Positions 20,817 to 30,465 of a DNA stretch of 64,000 bases are shown here, piece by piece. The stretch's first letter is position 1. Every line of letters starts with the position of its first letter. Source of the stretch: Chlamydiota bacterium (GTDB lineage: Bacteria > Chlamydiota > Chlamydiia > Chlamydiales > Rhabdochlamydiaceae); contig JAJFMD010000008.1 in assembly GCA_021772335.1 (NCBI GenBank), forward strand, positions 248,001-312,000. Direction: 5' to 3'. Both the position numbers and the translations under genes were made by a program. Under the pieces are notes generated by a model. That model searched no databases. It was given only the letters and a program-made list of their open reading frames with translations, and was not told the DNA's origin.

Positions 20817-22877
20817 TTATTTCACAAGTTTTAAACTATAAGTAACGCGTTTATCATTAGGCATTTGTTCATACGAAAGACGTAGCTTCCAGTGATCGCC
20901 GAGATCATTGACTAGGTCAACTTTTTGTGTCGTATATCCCGGTTCATTATCGCGACCCCATCCATTTTGAGTTTGATAGCGCACTAGCCAATTATGAGCG
21001 AGACGCCATTCTAACTTACCTAATACCGTATACCGTTTATCAGACGCTGGAGAGGCGAGAACGTCATCGAGCGAGCGGACAAATTCATAGGCAAAATTAT
21101 CGTAGTTTGACTTGCGAAAGGCAAAAGCACTGCGGTAGCGCAACTCAAGTGCAATTGCAAATTTTTTATTCAATGTCAGTTTAGAGATAAAATTAGAAAA
21201 ATCGAGGCGGTTTTCTGGAAAGTTCCATGCGCCATATGCATTAAAAAATAGATAGGGGAGAGTAGTTGTAAGTTTTGCATAAAGTTTTGGAATAACATCT
21301 GTATAAATAGTTTGTTTAAAGAAGGCATAGGTGAAGATGTCAGCAGTTAGAGAGGGCTGTGCATTTACTGCTCTATCAAAGTAGAAGCTATTTTCCGCTC
21401 CAAATTTTATAGCACTTTGTTGCACAAGGCCATCGTTGATGCCAAAGATATAATGTTCATCAGTTGGAATAGATGGGTTAGCCATTGCTTGGAAATTGAG
21501 ATAAGGCTCAACCGTGTGACGCAATCTGCCAAATGAGCGCATGAGAAGAGTGTTTGCTTTTGCTCCATAGTTAAAAACAAATTGGCCGCGATCAACATTT
21601 TGAGGACTATTACTATAGTAGATCACATTAAAGCCCGCTTTTGGAGAGAAGGAGACTGGACCAGCAGAGAGTGGAATATAGAATTGTTGACGGGTTTCTA
21701 AGCGTGCGGCGTGAAAGTCATGAATGGAGTTTTTGATTCCGCTGGCAAATTTGTAATCGAGATAGGCAGCTTGAACGCGGTTTTCCATAATAATGGGACT
21801 GCTGCCTAGATTTAAAGGGCGCGCGCCGATAATACCGAGAGGGAGCTCTTGGTTAAGACTTAAGTAATTATTAACGCGTGGTTCTACACGCAAAACACCA
21901 AAAGTGTCGCTCTCTTGTTTTTTGATTTTAAGACGTGTTCTTTTGCGCGTGTTAAGTTCGAAATCCTCATTTTTAAAAGTTTCAAACATTTTTTGACTAC
22001 TGACGCGGTCATAGGAGAGATCAACTTGAAGTGAATCATCTTCACTATGTGTGTGATACACTCCTTGAAAACGGAAGCGCATTGGGGCCCTTTCATCAGG
22101 TACGTTCTTATCACTTGCTCCGTAATTTCTGGAAAGAAAGTAGGTTCTTTCATCTTCAGAGCGGTACTCCGTTTCAAGTGCTCCGCCCCATGCTTTAGCA
22201 ACGCGATAGTCAAGACGCAAATAAAAATCAGAAACAGGCGTTGAAGCAAAACGATAGCGTGCGCTAAGACGGGGACCTAGTCCCTTATCCCAGGTAATGT
22301 TGTAGCGAACTGGTGGATCAGTTATAAAACTCAAACTACTTTGAAAATAGGGTAACCAAAAAATTGGCGTATCCTTATAGCGAATACCAATGTCTTTTGC
22401 AGTCAGCACTTCGCTCGATGAGATAGAAGCCTCTTGGGCATTAATGTCCCAATCAAAATTCTGGCTTTCAGATGTGGTTAAATACGAGTTGGTAAGATGA
22501 ACACTTCGGTCATTATTAATCTCGATGTTTTTACCACCGAGATACCAAAGACCGGAAAGAGTTTTTCCATTTGTGATAAAGGCTTTGTTGTGGAGAAAAT
22601 CGTAATCAAGGCGCTCTCCAACATAAATGTTCCCTTGATAGCAAAATAACAGATCACCTTCAGCCGTAAGATAGTGTAGAGAAATTCCATCCTCTGTCTT
22701 ATTGACATAGCTGATTTTTTCCGCTTGAATGCGCATGTCTTTGCCTGACACAACGCCGCCATTGTCTGTTGCTAATACGCCTTTTTTAAAGTAGGGTTTA
22801 TTGAGCTGTAGAGAAATATCCTCAGCATATACAAAAGAACTCAATAGAAAAGCAAGTAGTACTGCCTGGCGTAACAT
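20817..22877 (-). CDS. LptD/OstA-like LPS-assembly outer membrane protein
   Basis: A 686-residue exported protein: a hydrophobic signal peptide (LRQAVLLAFLLSSFVYA) is followed by an OstA-like beta-taco (repeated AEKISY, LTAEGDL, EASISSSEVL strands) up to about residue 190. The signature FWLPYFQSSL is next, then a long series of amphipathic strands with alternating aromatic residues and a Lys-ended C-terminal strand, as expected of a 26-strand barrel. LptD inserts lipopolysaccharide in the outer leaflet. The ATG at 22877 is chosen over a GTG six bases upstream. It converges on def with only ten bases between stops. The assignment is by architecture, so a related OstA-domain porin is possible. 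Confidence 0.72.
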   Translation of the reverse strand: MLRQAVLLAFLLSSFVYAEDISLQLNKPYFKKGVLATDNGGVVSGKDMRIQAEKISYVNKTEDGISLHYLTAEGDLLFCYQGNIYVGERLDYDFLHNKAFITNGKTLSGLWYLGGKNIEINNDRSVHLTNSYLTTSESQNFDWDINAQEASISSSEVLTAKDIGIRYKDTPIFWLPYFQSSLSFITDPPVRYNITWDKGLGPRLSARYRFASTPVSDFYLRLDYRVAKAWGGALETEYRSEDERTYFLSRNYGASDKNVPDERAPMRFRFQGVYHTHSEDDSLQVDLSYDRVSSQKMFETFKNEDFELNTRKRTRLKIKKQESDTFGVLRVEPRVNNYLSLNQELPLGIIGARPLNLGSSPIIMENRVQAAYLDYKFASGIKNSIHDFHAARLETRQQFYIPLSAGPVSFSPKAGFNVIYYSNSPQNVDRGQFVFNYGAKANTLLMRSFGRLRHTVEPYLNFQAMANPSIPTDEHYIFGINDGLVQQSAIKFGAENSFYFDRAVNAQPSLTADIFTYAFFKQTIYTDVIPKLYAKLTTTLPYLFFNAYGAWNFPENRLDFSNFISKLTLNKKFAIALELRYRSAFAFRKSNYDNFAYEFVRSLDDVLASPASDKRYTVLGKLEWRLAHNWLVRYQTQNGWGRDNEPGYTTQKVDLVNDLGDHWKLRLSYEQMPNDKRVTYSLKLVK

Positions 22878-22980
22878 AATCACAAAAGTTCAATCGATGA
22901 AAAGCAAAGAACATAGCACGTTTCCTACTATTTCAAAAGATCGAACCCCGCAGTTTTATTTTCCTAAAGCTTATTTTTAT

Positions 22981-23112
22981 ATTTCATCACAGAGAACACA
23001 GAGATTTCCACTATCTAGCGAAAATAAGTCATCCTCTGCGGGGAATCTTATGTGAAGTTGAGTTCATGCAATACGGACTGTTGTTTCATCAGCGGAAATC
23101 TCTGAGACTCGG
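22981..23112. repeat. Dispersed structured intergenic repeat, copy A
   Basis: This lies between the LptD-like and HEAT-protein genes. It contains CACAGAG (22988-22994), a second ACACAGAGATTTCC, the core GGGGAATCT at 23040-23048 followed by TATGTGA, and an inverted end GGAAATCTCTGAG. The same order of blocks recurs at 28943-29074 and 40764-40933. The repeat ends about 25 bases past the stop of the minus-strand HEAT gene. The rest of the roughly 260-base gene-free stretch around it shows no open reading frame I can support. Confidence 0.7.
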
Positions 23113-23136
23113 TCGTTATTAAGAGCTTAATAGATT

Positions 23137-24810
23137 TTATTCGATGGCGTGCAGGAGAATGCCAGCAAAGACAAAGCGGTTTTTGGCATGACTTGTCAGA
23201 AGTAGATCGAGAAGGGTGTTAATACACTCTTCATCATGCTTATCTGCCATTGTCATACACGCTTCAATAAGTAAACGGGAGTTTTCTTCGGCAGTAAGCT
23301 CAAATTGTGAATCGATCACACGCAATTCGCGCGGTGCTAATGGGCGGAATTGAATTAGTGATTTTTTGCCGCCCTCTTTGAGATAGGCTTTGATGTTATC
23401 GCGATAGGGCCCTTCCTTGCCCATGCGAAATAGTGCTAAATTGCAATAAGTGCGCGCTAATGGATCGCTAGCTTTGGATGCAATCGATTTAAGCAATTCT
23501 TCGGCTCGTGGTGTATTGAGATTTTCAATCAACCGAACAAGCATGGGAATCAATTCGTTTTGTCTTCGATCAAAAAGGGATTGAGCGATTTTAAAGAAGT
23601 GTTCCTCAGGAAGTTCGATGCTTTGGCGTAGCATTTGTTCACGCAGTGCAATGGTAATTGCTTGAAGATCATACGGCGCAATTTTTGCTTGCTGCTGCAA
23701 ACTAGGGATCACTTTCCAAGCAATAGATGATCTGCCAATAGAGTGGTGGGGCATGAAACCTAAATCACGGTTATCGCGCAAAAGAAAATCGCACAGAGCT
23801 GGAACACAAACTGGATCATGATGGCTAAGCAAAGAGAGTGTACTATTTAGCCTCACTTGTTGATCGCTACTTTTGCACAATTTTGCAAGCAAGGGTTTTC
23901 CTTCTTCAATATGGCCGAGTTTGCTAATCGCAAATAAGTCTTCTTGTTCAGCTTGCTCTAGAATAAATTTATGATTTTCTTTATTGCCAAAATGATAGAG
24001 CGCATTTGCCGCAGCAAGCTGAACATTCGGGGAGCTCGACTTAGTAAGTTTTTCTATCTTAGGAATTGACTTGCTATCGCGCAGAATAGCTAGAGCATGA
24101 ATTGAAGCTTCTTGTTCAGCAGGATTAGAATGTGTAAGGTGTGAGCGCACTGATTTAAGTAGGTCGTCCCGTTGATGATTGGCAACGCTTAAGATTGCTT
24201 CGATGCGTACGCCGAGCTGGGGATCTTCGATCATTTGTCTTAGAATTATCATCGCATCTTTTGTGCCTATCACTGCAAAAAACTGAGGAAAAAAGGCCCA
24301 CATGGGACGTGGTAGACGATACATCAAAGCTTCAACCTGGCCTGTAGCGACTTTGTGTTTGCGCACTGCAAGTTGATATGCCGCTTCTAAGCGCACCTGT
24401 AAAAACTCAGAGTGCATTGCTTTAATCAATAGTTCATCGCAGCGATCATCTTGAATGGTGCCGAGATATTGAATTGAAGCAATTTGGATCATTGGATTTT
24501 TGCTAAATATACCTGCTTCAAGAATATCAACAGACTGGGAGAGATGAGCCATGTTTGTGCCAAATATGCTGAGGAGTTGCATTTCGGCATCGTCGCTGCG
24601 CATCCCTTGCTCGAGCAAAACTGTTCCCATTTGCTGAAGGATTTCAAAATTGTGTTGCCCTTCTTTGGCATAATGGCTGAGGTATAAATTAATCGAATCT
24701 TCAACTCGTAATGAGCGCATTAAATAGGGAATATGGCGAATATCGCTTTCATCTTCACTCGCAATTAATGCAGAGCATAATAATAAAATAGAGAGTGTCT
24801 TTTTGAACAT
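23137..24810 (-). CDS. Exported HEAT-repeat protein
   Basis: A 557-residue protein starting with a clear signal peptide (FKKTLSILLLCSALIA). The rest is alpha-helical and consists of HEAT/PBS-lyase-type repeats of about 30 residues, for example AYQLAVRKHK, SVANHQRDDLL, ALAILRDSKSI, ALYHFGNKEN and STLSLLSHHD. Such solenoids bind proteins; no catalytic residues are apparent. I start at the ATG at 24810, since the upstream GGG-to-ATG extension (24834) would overlap maf and place eight extra residues before the signal peptide. It follows maf by five bases. A periplasmic scaffold role is inferred. Confidence 0.75.
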   Translation of the reverse strand: MFKKTLSILLLCSALIASEDESDIRHIPYLMRSLRVEDSINLYLSHYAKEGQHNFEILQQMGTVLLEQGMRSDDAEMQLLSIFGTNMAHLSQSVDILEAGIFSKNPMIQIASIQYLGTIQDDRCDELLIKAMHSEFLQVRLEAAYQLAVRKHKVATGQVEALMYRLPRPMWAFFPQFFAVIGTKDAMIILRQMIEDPQLGVRIEAILSVANHQRDDLLKSVRSHLTHSNPAEQEASIHALAILRDSKSIPKIEKLTKSSSPNVQLAAANALYHFGNKENHKFILEQAEQEDLFAISKLGHIEEGKPLLAKLCKSSDQQVRLNSTLSLLSHHDPVCVPALCDFLLRDNRDLGFMPHHSIGRSSIAWKVIPSLQQQAKIAPYDLQAITIALREQMLRQSIELPEEHFFKIAQSLFDRRQNELIPMLVRLIENLNTPRAEELLKSIASKASDPLARTYCNLALFRMGKEGPYRDNIKAYLKEGGKKSLIQFRPLAPRELRVIDSQFELTAEENSRLLIEACMTMADKHDEECINTLLDLLLTSHAKNRFVFAGILLHAIE

Positions 24811-24815
24811 AAGCC

Positions 24816-25406
24816 TTAAGGAAGGTATTCCCATAAATCAATTCCCATTCTTAACAGTAAATTCTTTGTCGTATTAATGGGAAGTCCTAATACATTGTAA
24901 AAACAGCCATCAATACGCTCGAGAATAATGCTTCCCGCTTTTTCAATAGCAAAAGCACCTGATTTATCAGCAAAGTGCACAAAGTTATGGTATTGCTCAA
25001 TTTGCCTATCAGTTAAAGGGTGGAAAACCAGACGAGTGACTTCACTTTCGGCATAGATGAGATCTCCTTTTTGAACACAAACCGCAGTGATCACTTCCAA
25101 AGATCCTCCCGAAAGTTCTCTCAAAAATTGAGAAGCTTGCGCGTCGTTCTCTGGTTTAAGATAGATTTTACCGTTCTTATGAACAATTGTATCAGCTCCC
25201 AAAACGATGCTATCGGGAAAGCGGTGCGAGACATCGAGCGCTTTTCCTCGCGCTACTTTCAGCGCAAAATGATGTGGATCAGTGTTGAAAATTATTTGAC
25301 TTTCGTCAAAGTCTGAAGAAATTTGTTTAAAAGGAATCTTGAAAAATGAAAGAATTTCTACACGTCTTGGGGACTGAGAAGCTAAAATAAGGGGGGCTAG
25401 GTTCAT
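24816..25406 (-). CDS. maf: Maf-like nucleotide pyrophosphatase
   Basis: A 196-residue Maf/HAM1-superfamily enzyme that hydrolyses non-canonical or m7G/5-methyl-pyrimidine nucleoside triphosphates. Seen are the N-terminal SQSPRR motif (residues 10-15), the conserved SSDFDES, LGADTIV (catalytic Asp region), FLRELSGGS, and DKSGAFAIEKAG plus GCFYNVLGLP near the end. Length is typical. It is divergent from the gene at 25494 and followed closely by the HEAT-repeat gene. Exact substrate cannot be assigned from sequence. Confidence 0.9.
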   Translation of the reverse strand: MNLAPLILASQSPRRVEILSFFKIPFKQISSDFDESQIIFNTDPHHFALKVARGKALDVSHRFPDSIVLGADTIVHKNGKIYLKPENDAQASQFLRELSGGSLEVITAVCVQKGDLIYAESEVTRLVFHPLTDRQIEQYHNFVHFADKSGAFAIEKAGSIILERIDGCFYNVLGLPINTTKNLLLRMGIDLWEYLP

Positions 25407-25493
25407 AATTTCTATATGTAGTTTTTCATCGGAGTTTTTTCTAGAGTCTGTTATACTCCCTTGCTTTGAAAATGTGTACTAAAAGGTGATAAG

Positions 25494-26807
25494 ATGGGCG
25501 ATGTAACTGGAGTAAAAACTCCTGAGATAGATAATCTCAATTTTTCTTTTATCGGCGGTTCGGGGGCTACCTCTCCTGTGAGTTCTGGTGGATTGGCTGA
25601 AGTCCGTGATTCAACTGATATCGATCCAAATGATCCTATTAATGGACCTGATGCTCCCGAGGAGCCTAGTACTGATAATCCTAAAAAAGCTCCCGCTCCT
25701 AAAAAGCGTTGGTACACTCCACTTGCTAATTTCTTCAAAGCAATTGGCAATGGCTTGAAAGCCTTTTTTATAGGAATCGGTAAATTCTTTACCGGAGAAT
25801 TATTCAAGAAAAAACCGTCTCAAACATCAAAGCCTATCGAACCTCCGCGTTCAGAAAACTCTAATCCCAATGATTATGATTATGACGGAACTAATACAGA
25901 CAGTTCAACATCATCTTCTACACGTACATCACCCCTATTAGGGCCTCGTTTTGAAGGAACCTATACTTTGCGCCCAAGCGGCACGCCGCGTCAAGTAAGA
26001 GGGAGTATGGGCTCTCTTGCTCAATCAGGAGATTCTAATGGCGATGGCATGTCTATGGTTGATTCTAATCTAGGAATTAGTCGAATGAGCGGCTCTGCTA
26101 TTAGTATTGATGCTGATTATGCTTCACCTCCATTATCATCTACGGGTGAATATGTTGATGCAGATAATGAAGATAATACTGCAGCCGGTGCTCAGCAGCT
26201 TTCATCTTCTTTTACAGTAGCAGGAGATTCCCAAGCTGAAGCTTTTCTGAAGAGCTATTATGGTCCAACTAATAACAGAGAAGATATTGAAAGAGGCAAA
26301 TCGATTACCCCTGATTCTGCTGGTAAAAAACTGGATGAGGCACATGCTATGTTTGCCGGAGATAATCAAAATGTTGATTTAGACCAGGACGCCTCATTTA
26401 TTCAGGCAGCTGCAGCGAGTTCATCTGCTTCAACAACAACAACGACGACTACAACTGTTGCCGGAGCTCCTTTTCAGGCTCCAACTCAGCAACAACCTTC
26501 ATCGCCTAAAGCAACCGCTGATGCTAAACAGCAGCAGCAACCTGAAGAAGAACAGGAAACTAAGGATGCCGATAGAGCAACTACAACGGCTCAGTCTACG
26601 ACTAGTTCTTCTTCATCAAATAATGATAGTAAAGCTGAAGATGGCGATAATGATCAGGATTCTGATTCAGCGGATACTGGTGGTGATGGAGATAATGATC
26701 AGAACCCAGATCAAGACCCGAAAAATGTTCCCTTGGATCTAGATGACGCCTTGAGTCTAAGTGATTTGAATGCAAGTCTTGATAGGATGTTTACTGAGCA
26801 TCAATAA
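25494..26807 (+). CDS. Low-complexity acidic protein, possible secreted effector
   Basis: A 437-residue protein I do not recognise. Residues 1-60 are Ser/Gly/Asp/Pro-rich. Residues 70-106 form a Lys-rich amphipathic stretch with hydrophobic runs (ANFFKAIGNGLKAFFIGIGKF). After that the protein is low-complexity: Ser/Asp-rich, a run of eight Thr (near residue 317), Gln-rich and then acidic (DGDNDQDSDSAD). A trinucleotide repeat underlies the Thr run. No signal peptide is seen. The ATG is preceded by AGGTGATAAG. It is monocistronic and ended by a strong terminator. The pattern suits a disordered type III-secreted substrate, but that is inference only. Confidence 0.6.
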   Translation: MGDVTGVKTPEIDNLNFSFIGGSGATSPVSSGGLAEVRDSTDIDPNDPINGPDAPEEPSTDNPKKAPAPKKRWYTPLANFFKAIGNGLKAFFIGIGKFFTGELFKKKPSQTSKPIEPPRSENSNPNDYDYDGTNTDSSTSSSTRTSPLLGPRFEGTYTLRPSGTPRQVRGSMGSLAQSGDSNGDGMSMVDSNLGISRMSGSAISIDADYASPPLSSTGEYVDADNEDNTAAGAQQLSSSFTVAGDSQAEAFLKSYYGPTNNREDIERGKSITPDSAGKKLDEAHAMFAGDNQNVDLDQDASFIQAAAASSSASTTTTTTTTVAGAPFQAPTQQQPSSPKATADAKQQQQPEEEQETKDADRATTTAQSTTSSSSSNNDSKAEDGDNDQDSDSADTGGDGDNDQNPDQDPKNVPLDLDDALSLSDLNASLDRMFTEHQ

Positions 26808-26830
26808 AATATAAGTAAGTACTTAAAAAG

Positions 26831-26864
26831 GCCGCTGGGGTGAATAACCTCAGCGGCTTTTTTT
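26831..26864 (+). terminator. Bidirectional intrinsic terminator
   Basis: An 11-bp stem (GCCGCTGGGGT paired with ACCTCAGCGGC, one G-T wobble) with a five-base loop is followed by seven T residues. The plus-strand A-run just 5' gives a T-run on the other strand, so it can end both the acidic-protein gene and the converging DUF3604 gene. The DUF3604 stop codon falls inside the downstream T-run. Confidence 0.85.
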
Positions 26865-28782
26865 ATTTCTTTTTCTCTGGCTTAGGACGCTTAGTAGATC
26901 CTGGAGTGGCATTGTGATCAATCCAGATTGGTGAGCTCCAAGCAATATGACCATCTTCTTGTGTGACGCGAATATAATAGTAGATGAATGGAGGACGATC
27001 ATCAGAAGATTGAAGGATGATTTTTTCGAGATCTGATGTGTCATCAATTGCAAAGTCAACCTTAGTATCTTCGGGCTGAATTGTATGAAAAATTTCTCCA
27101 TTACGAAGGAATTCTACTTTTGCAATTTTAACCTCGCCAGCAACATAACCGCTAATGTGACGATTGAGTGTTAAGCCTGGTTTTTGTTTGGTGCTAATTT
27201 CACTTCCCATGCCAAAGCCGGCAATAAAAAACCCAACAATAATACGTGGGCCTGTTGTTGCGTAGCATGAGCGACGCTGCAGAGCCTGGAAAAGAGCTTC
27301 CCTTGTGTGTTCTGGACTAATAATCGCAGTGAGTCCAGGAGAGTATTGTTCTTGGTCGGTTTCAAAATAAGAACTGTAAATTGCTCGATCATCAAGACCT
27401 CCAGCGACAAAACCAAAGCGGCAATTTTTATTCAAAGCGTTGCGAATTGAGCCGGCTGGGTTTTCGCAGTCTCCATCTTTACCGCCTGAAATAGGACGCA
27501 TATTGCCTTCTTTTTCAGTGCATTCGCTAGAGCCCCAAGCATTGTAGATTTCAATGACACATTCATGCTCAGGATTAAAATCCTCAAAATGATAGCCATG
27601 TTTTGAGCTCATAGTGAGTGATGGAACTGAGAGTATTTCTTTAGAAGGATGAGCTTTGTAGATTTTTTTCAGTGAACTTGATTTCGCATCTTTTCTATGT
27701 AAAAGAGGCTTTTGGTCTTTGAGATAGACAAGTTGACGTATTCCCTCTTTAAATTTTTCTCCTACCCATTGAAAACCTTGAAATACATTGAAACGATTAT
27801 CTTCATTGATTTCAGAGACGTGTAGTCCAATTGAACGCCAATGATCACTTGAGGTTTCTTCTGGATTTTCAAAAGAAGAAGTACCAAAGAAACTCCAAGC
27901 ATTCTCATCTCGATGTAATCTCAAGCAACTTTCAATATTATCTGTTGCATCAATTTTTTCTGATTCAGCATGGAGAGATCCCCAAAAAATGCCGTTTTCT
28001 TCGTCGAAAAAACAAGCAATAGGTGCTGAATGAAATTTTTGTTTTGTTTGAGGATTGAGGAGTTCAATGATATAAATCCCTTCTTCATTGAAGTAGAGAT
28101 TAGGTAGATTAAGAAATCCTGTTTCAGGAACAAAAAGCTTCCATTTTAGGCTCTCTCTTAGTTGCGCATAACTAAGTTCAATAAGTGTGCCTTCAGGAGC
28201 ATTGCCAGTAAGATTGCCATGAAGATCTTCAAAGCGGAGCAGGATATCAAAGCGTTGATTCTTAGAGACTAGAGAAGGGGTGATCACTTGGATATTGTGG
28301 AGCTCGCCACCTTTGACATCGATTGTAAATATTTCAGGATCTTTGAATTCGCCTTTCCCTTTAGGATCGACATAGAGATGAAACATTTTGCGTCTTTGGA
28401 CATAGCATTGAGAGCGGTTGCCGTGCTCTTCAATATCACTTTTCTTTTTTAGCTTTGTTCCAATATTAATAGTTAATGCTTCTCCTGCTTTGACTTCGCT
28501 CGGCAGAACAAATTCAAATAGGCAGCTTATTAATGCGTTTTGCTCAACCTCTTCCGCAGGAATTGTTTTATTATTTGGCAGAGTTGCCCAAATGCAATTT
28601 TCTTCCTCGTTGGAATCCGCTGTAGGGATTTCCCAATCCGTATCTCGTCCTTCGCTAAGAAGATCAAATCTTAAACGACATTTTGCTGGAAGGTTAATTG
28701 AGGGTGTGAAGATGAATTTCCAATTGCTCACCGTACCGGCGTGAGTAAAGCTCGGTTCACATGTGCATATTGAACGACGCAT
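26863..28782 (-). CDS. DUF3604 family protein (PHP-like)
   Basis: A 639-residue protein resembling DUF3604, whose members have a PHP-like metal-dependent core. The family's GDLHxH motif appears as FWGSLHAESEKIDA (about residues 269-282). Later family blocks are seen as VEIYNAWGSSE, GFVAGGLDD, and SPEHTREALFQALQRRSCYATTG, followed by a C-terminal beta-sandwich (FIYYYIRVTQEDG). The N-terminal 240 residues are beta-rich. The change of GD to GS in the first motif could alter metal binding. No signal peptide is seen. Substrate is unknown. It converges on the acidic-protein gene. Confidence 0.65.
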   Translation of the reverse strand: MRRSICTCEPSFTHAGTVSNWKFIFTPSINLPAKCRLRFDLLSEGRDTDWEIPTADSNEEENCIWATLPNNKTIPAEEVEQNALISCLFEFVLPSEVKAGEALTINIGTKLKKKSDIEEHGNRSQCYVQRRKMFHLYVDPKGKGEFKDPEIFTIDVKGGELHNIQVITPSLVSKNQRFDILLRFEDLHGNLTGNAPEGTLIELSYAQLRESLKWKLFVPETGFLNLPNLYFNEEGIYIIELLNPQTKQKFHSAPIACFFDEENGIFWGSLHAESEKIDATDNIESCLRLHRDENAWSFFGTSSFENPEETSSDHWRSIGLHVSEINEDNRFNVFQGFQWVGEKFKEGIRQLVYLKDQKPLLHRKDAKSSSLKKIYKAHPSKEILSVPSLTMSSKHGYHFEDFNPEHECVIEIYNAWGSSECTEKEGNMRPISGGKDGDCENPAGSIRNALNKNCRFGFVAGGLDDRAIYSSYFETDQEQYSPGLTAIISPEHTREALFQALQRRSCYATTGPRIIVGFFIAGFGMGSEISTKQKPGLTLNRHISGYVAGEVKIAKVEFLRNGEIFHTIQPEDTKVDFAIDDTSDLEKIILQSSDDRPPFIYYYIRVTQEDGHIAWSSPIWIDHNATPGSTKRPKPEKKK

Positions 28783-28942
28783 AAATTAGGCTCCTAGAAA
28801 TGTATTAAATCTGCGACAGTGTGCCTTAAAATCGATTCTTTTGCAATACTTTACGCATTTTTTACGCATAGTGAGAAATTGTTTGAGTCGCTTGATCTTG
28901 AGAGGGAGTCAGCTTGTAATCTTGAAGCTAAATAACAATTCA

Positions 28943-29074
28943 AATCACTACAGGGTCACAGAAATTTTATCCGCCGTACCGACGCTTAAAATATATCATC
29001 TCCTATGGGGAATCTTGTGTGATGCTAAGTTCTATCAATAAGGACTGTTTTTCCCCTGAAGTGGAAATTTCCAT
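28943..29074. repeat. Dispersed structured intergenic repeat, copy B
   Basis: It lies in the 306-base gap between the DUF3604 and CBS-domain genes. TCACAGAAATTTT, the core GGGGAATCT at 29007-29015 followed by TGTGTGA, an AGGACTGTTTTT block shared with copy A, and the end GTGGAAATTTCC are in the same order as in copies A and C. It ends 14 bases past the stop of the minus-strand CBS gene. The remainder of the gap has no supported gene. Confidence 0.65.
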
Positions 29075-29088
29075 GGTAAAAAAAAAAG

Positions 29089-30420
29089 TTAGCTTTGGGG
29101 AGTGATGCGAATTTTTTCGATGGCACGGTCTGAAGAGCTTAACACTTCGAGATCAAACTGATCGTGGTGAATTTTCCAGCCTTTGGAAGGAATTGATCCA
29201 GCCCTATGGAAAATATAGCCGCCGACTGTGTCATATTCAGGATTTGGCTCAATGTGAATACCGAGCTCTTTTTCAATATCGATAATGCTCATTTTAGCAT
29301 CGACGATCCATTCTCCTGAAGGCAAGGTAGTGTAATATTCTTCTTCGTCATAGTCATGCTCATCTGCAATCTCACCAACGAGTTCTTCTAAAATGTCTTC
29401 AATCGTTACAATCCCTTCAGTTCCTCCATACTCATCGACAACAATTGCCATATGAAGCTGTTTCTTTAAGAATTCTTGAAGCAGATTGGATATTTTTTTT
29501 GTTTCGGGAGTGTAAAGAACAGGCTTAATCATTTGTTCAATTGGATGATTGAGCAATGTTCCAAAGTTTTCTTCATCGACTCGTGTTGCATAGATGTTTA
29601 AGACATCTTTGTATAGCAATACGCCAATGACATGATCGACATTGTCTTTGTAAACGGGAATTCTACTATACCCTGTATTATAAAAAAGCTTAGCAGCTTC
29701 TTTTATGGCTGTGCTAGAGGGAAGGCTGAAGACATCGATACGAGGGATCATAACCTCGCGTGCTACGCGCTCTTTAAATGAAGCGACAGAGAGAATAAGA
29801 TGTTGATCATACTCATCTAACGTTGTAGCAAGATCAGAATCATAGAGTAGTTCCATAATTTTATCACGGATGCGCACTGAAGAAGAGCGATATTGTTCGA
29901 TCTGTCCCTTTTTTAATAATTTGCGGAGTAGTTTAAGAAATGGGATAGAGAAGGGCGCAAAAATCAAGAGGAGAAGAGATGTTAGGGGAGCGCAGACTTG
30001 AAAAAAACGTTTAGGATTCGTTGTAGCGATTAAACTCATGATAAAATCAAGTAAAAGAGCTAGGCCAATTGTAATCGTAACAATGAGAGTTAATCCCCAG
30101 CCGTTATAAATGATCTGATCTGATTGAGAGGAGATTGCAAGATCTTGAAAAGGAGAAATGCTCAATAAGAAAAAAAGTGCTGTTGATGCGTAAAGAAGAC
30201 TTAAGGTGTGCTTAATAAAGCTGAAGCAAAATAAAAGTCCCTCCCAGCGTTTATTTGTAATAAAACGTTCAAGAGTATGCTGAAAGAAAAAAGCTTTAGG
30301 AATAAATTTCAGCTCTTCTTGGGCGCGCATTTTCCCTAAACGCTGAAGAGCGGTATGAGATCCTGATACAAGATTAGAACAGATCAGAAAGATGATGGCT
30401 AATACGAATGCAACATGCAT
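29089..30420 (-). CDS. HlyC/CorC-family CBS-domain membrane protein
   Basis: A 443-residue protein with an N-terminal membrane region (DUF21-like, hydrophobic helices at about 3-20, 65-90, 110-135 and 140-160), two CBS domains ([11 protein letters not shown]... and the [30 protein letters not shown] block), and a C-terminal CorC/HlyC transporter-associated domain ([15 protein letters not shown]). Relatives are tied to Mg2+/Co2+ tolerance. It lies next to ybeY, as in Chlamydia. The acidic hinge between CBS and C-terminal domain ([11 protein letters not shown]) is conspicuous. The transport role is inferred from the family. Confidence 0.85.
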   Translation of the reverse strand: MHVAFVLAIIFLICSNLVSGSHTALQRLGKMRAQEELKFIPKAFFFQHTLERFITNKRWEGLLFCFSFIKHTLSLLYASTALFFLLSISPFQDLAISSQSDQIIYNGWGLTLIVTITIGLALLLDFIMSLIATTNPKRFFQVCAPLTSLLLLIFAPFSIPFLKLLRKLLKKGQIEQYRSSSVRIRDKIMELLYDSDLATTLDEYDQHLILSVASFKERVAREVMIPRIDVFSLPSSTAIKEAAKLFYNTGYSRIPVYKDNVDHVIGVLLYKDVLNIYATRVDEENFGTLLNHPIEQMIKPVLYTPETKKISNLLQEFLKKQLHMAIVVDEYGGTEGIVTIEDILEELVGEIADEHDYDEEEYYTTLPSGEWIVDAKMSIIDIEKELGIHIEPNPEYDTVGGYIFHRAGSIPSKGWKIHHDQFDLEVLSSSDRAIEKIRITPQS

Positions 30421-30465
30421 TATACTTAATACTACCTAGCTTTTGACTTTAGAGTGAAAGATCGC

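Noticed and set aside
26400-26460. Microsatellite as a phase-variation switch
   Set aside because: The repeat unit is a trinucleotide within an open frame, so length changes would alter the Thr run but not switch the gene off.
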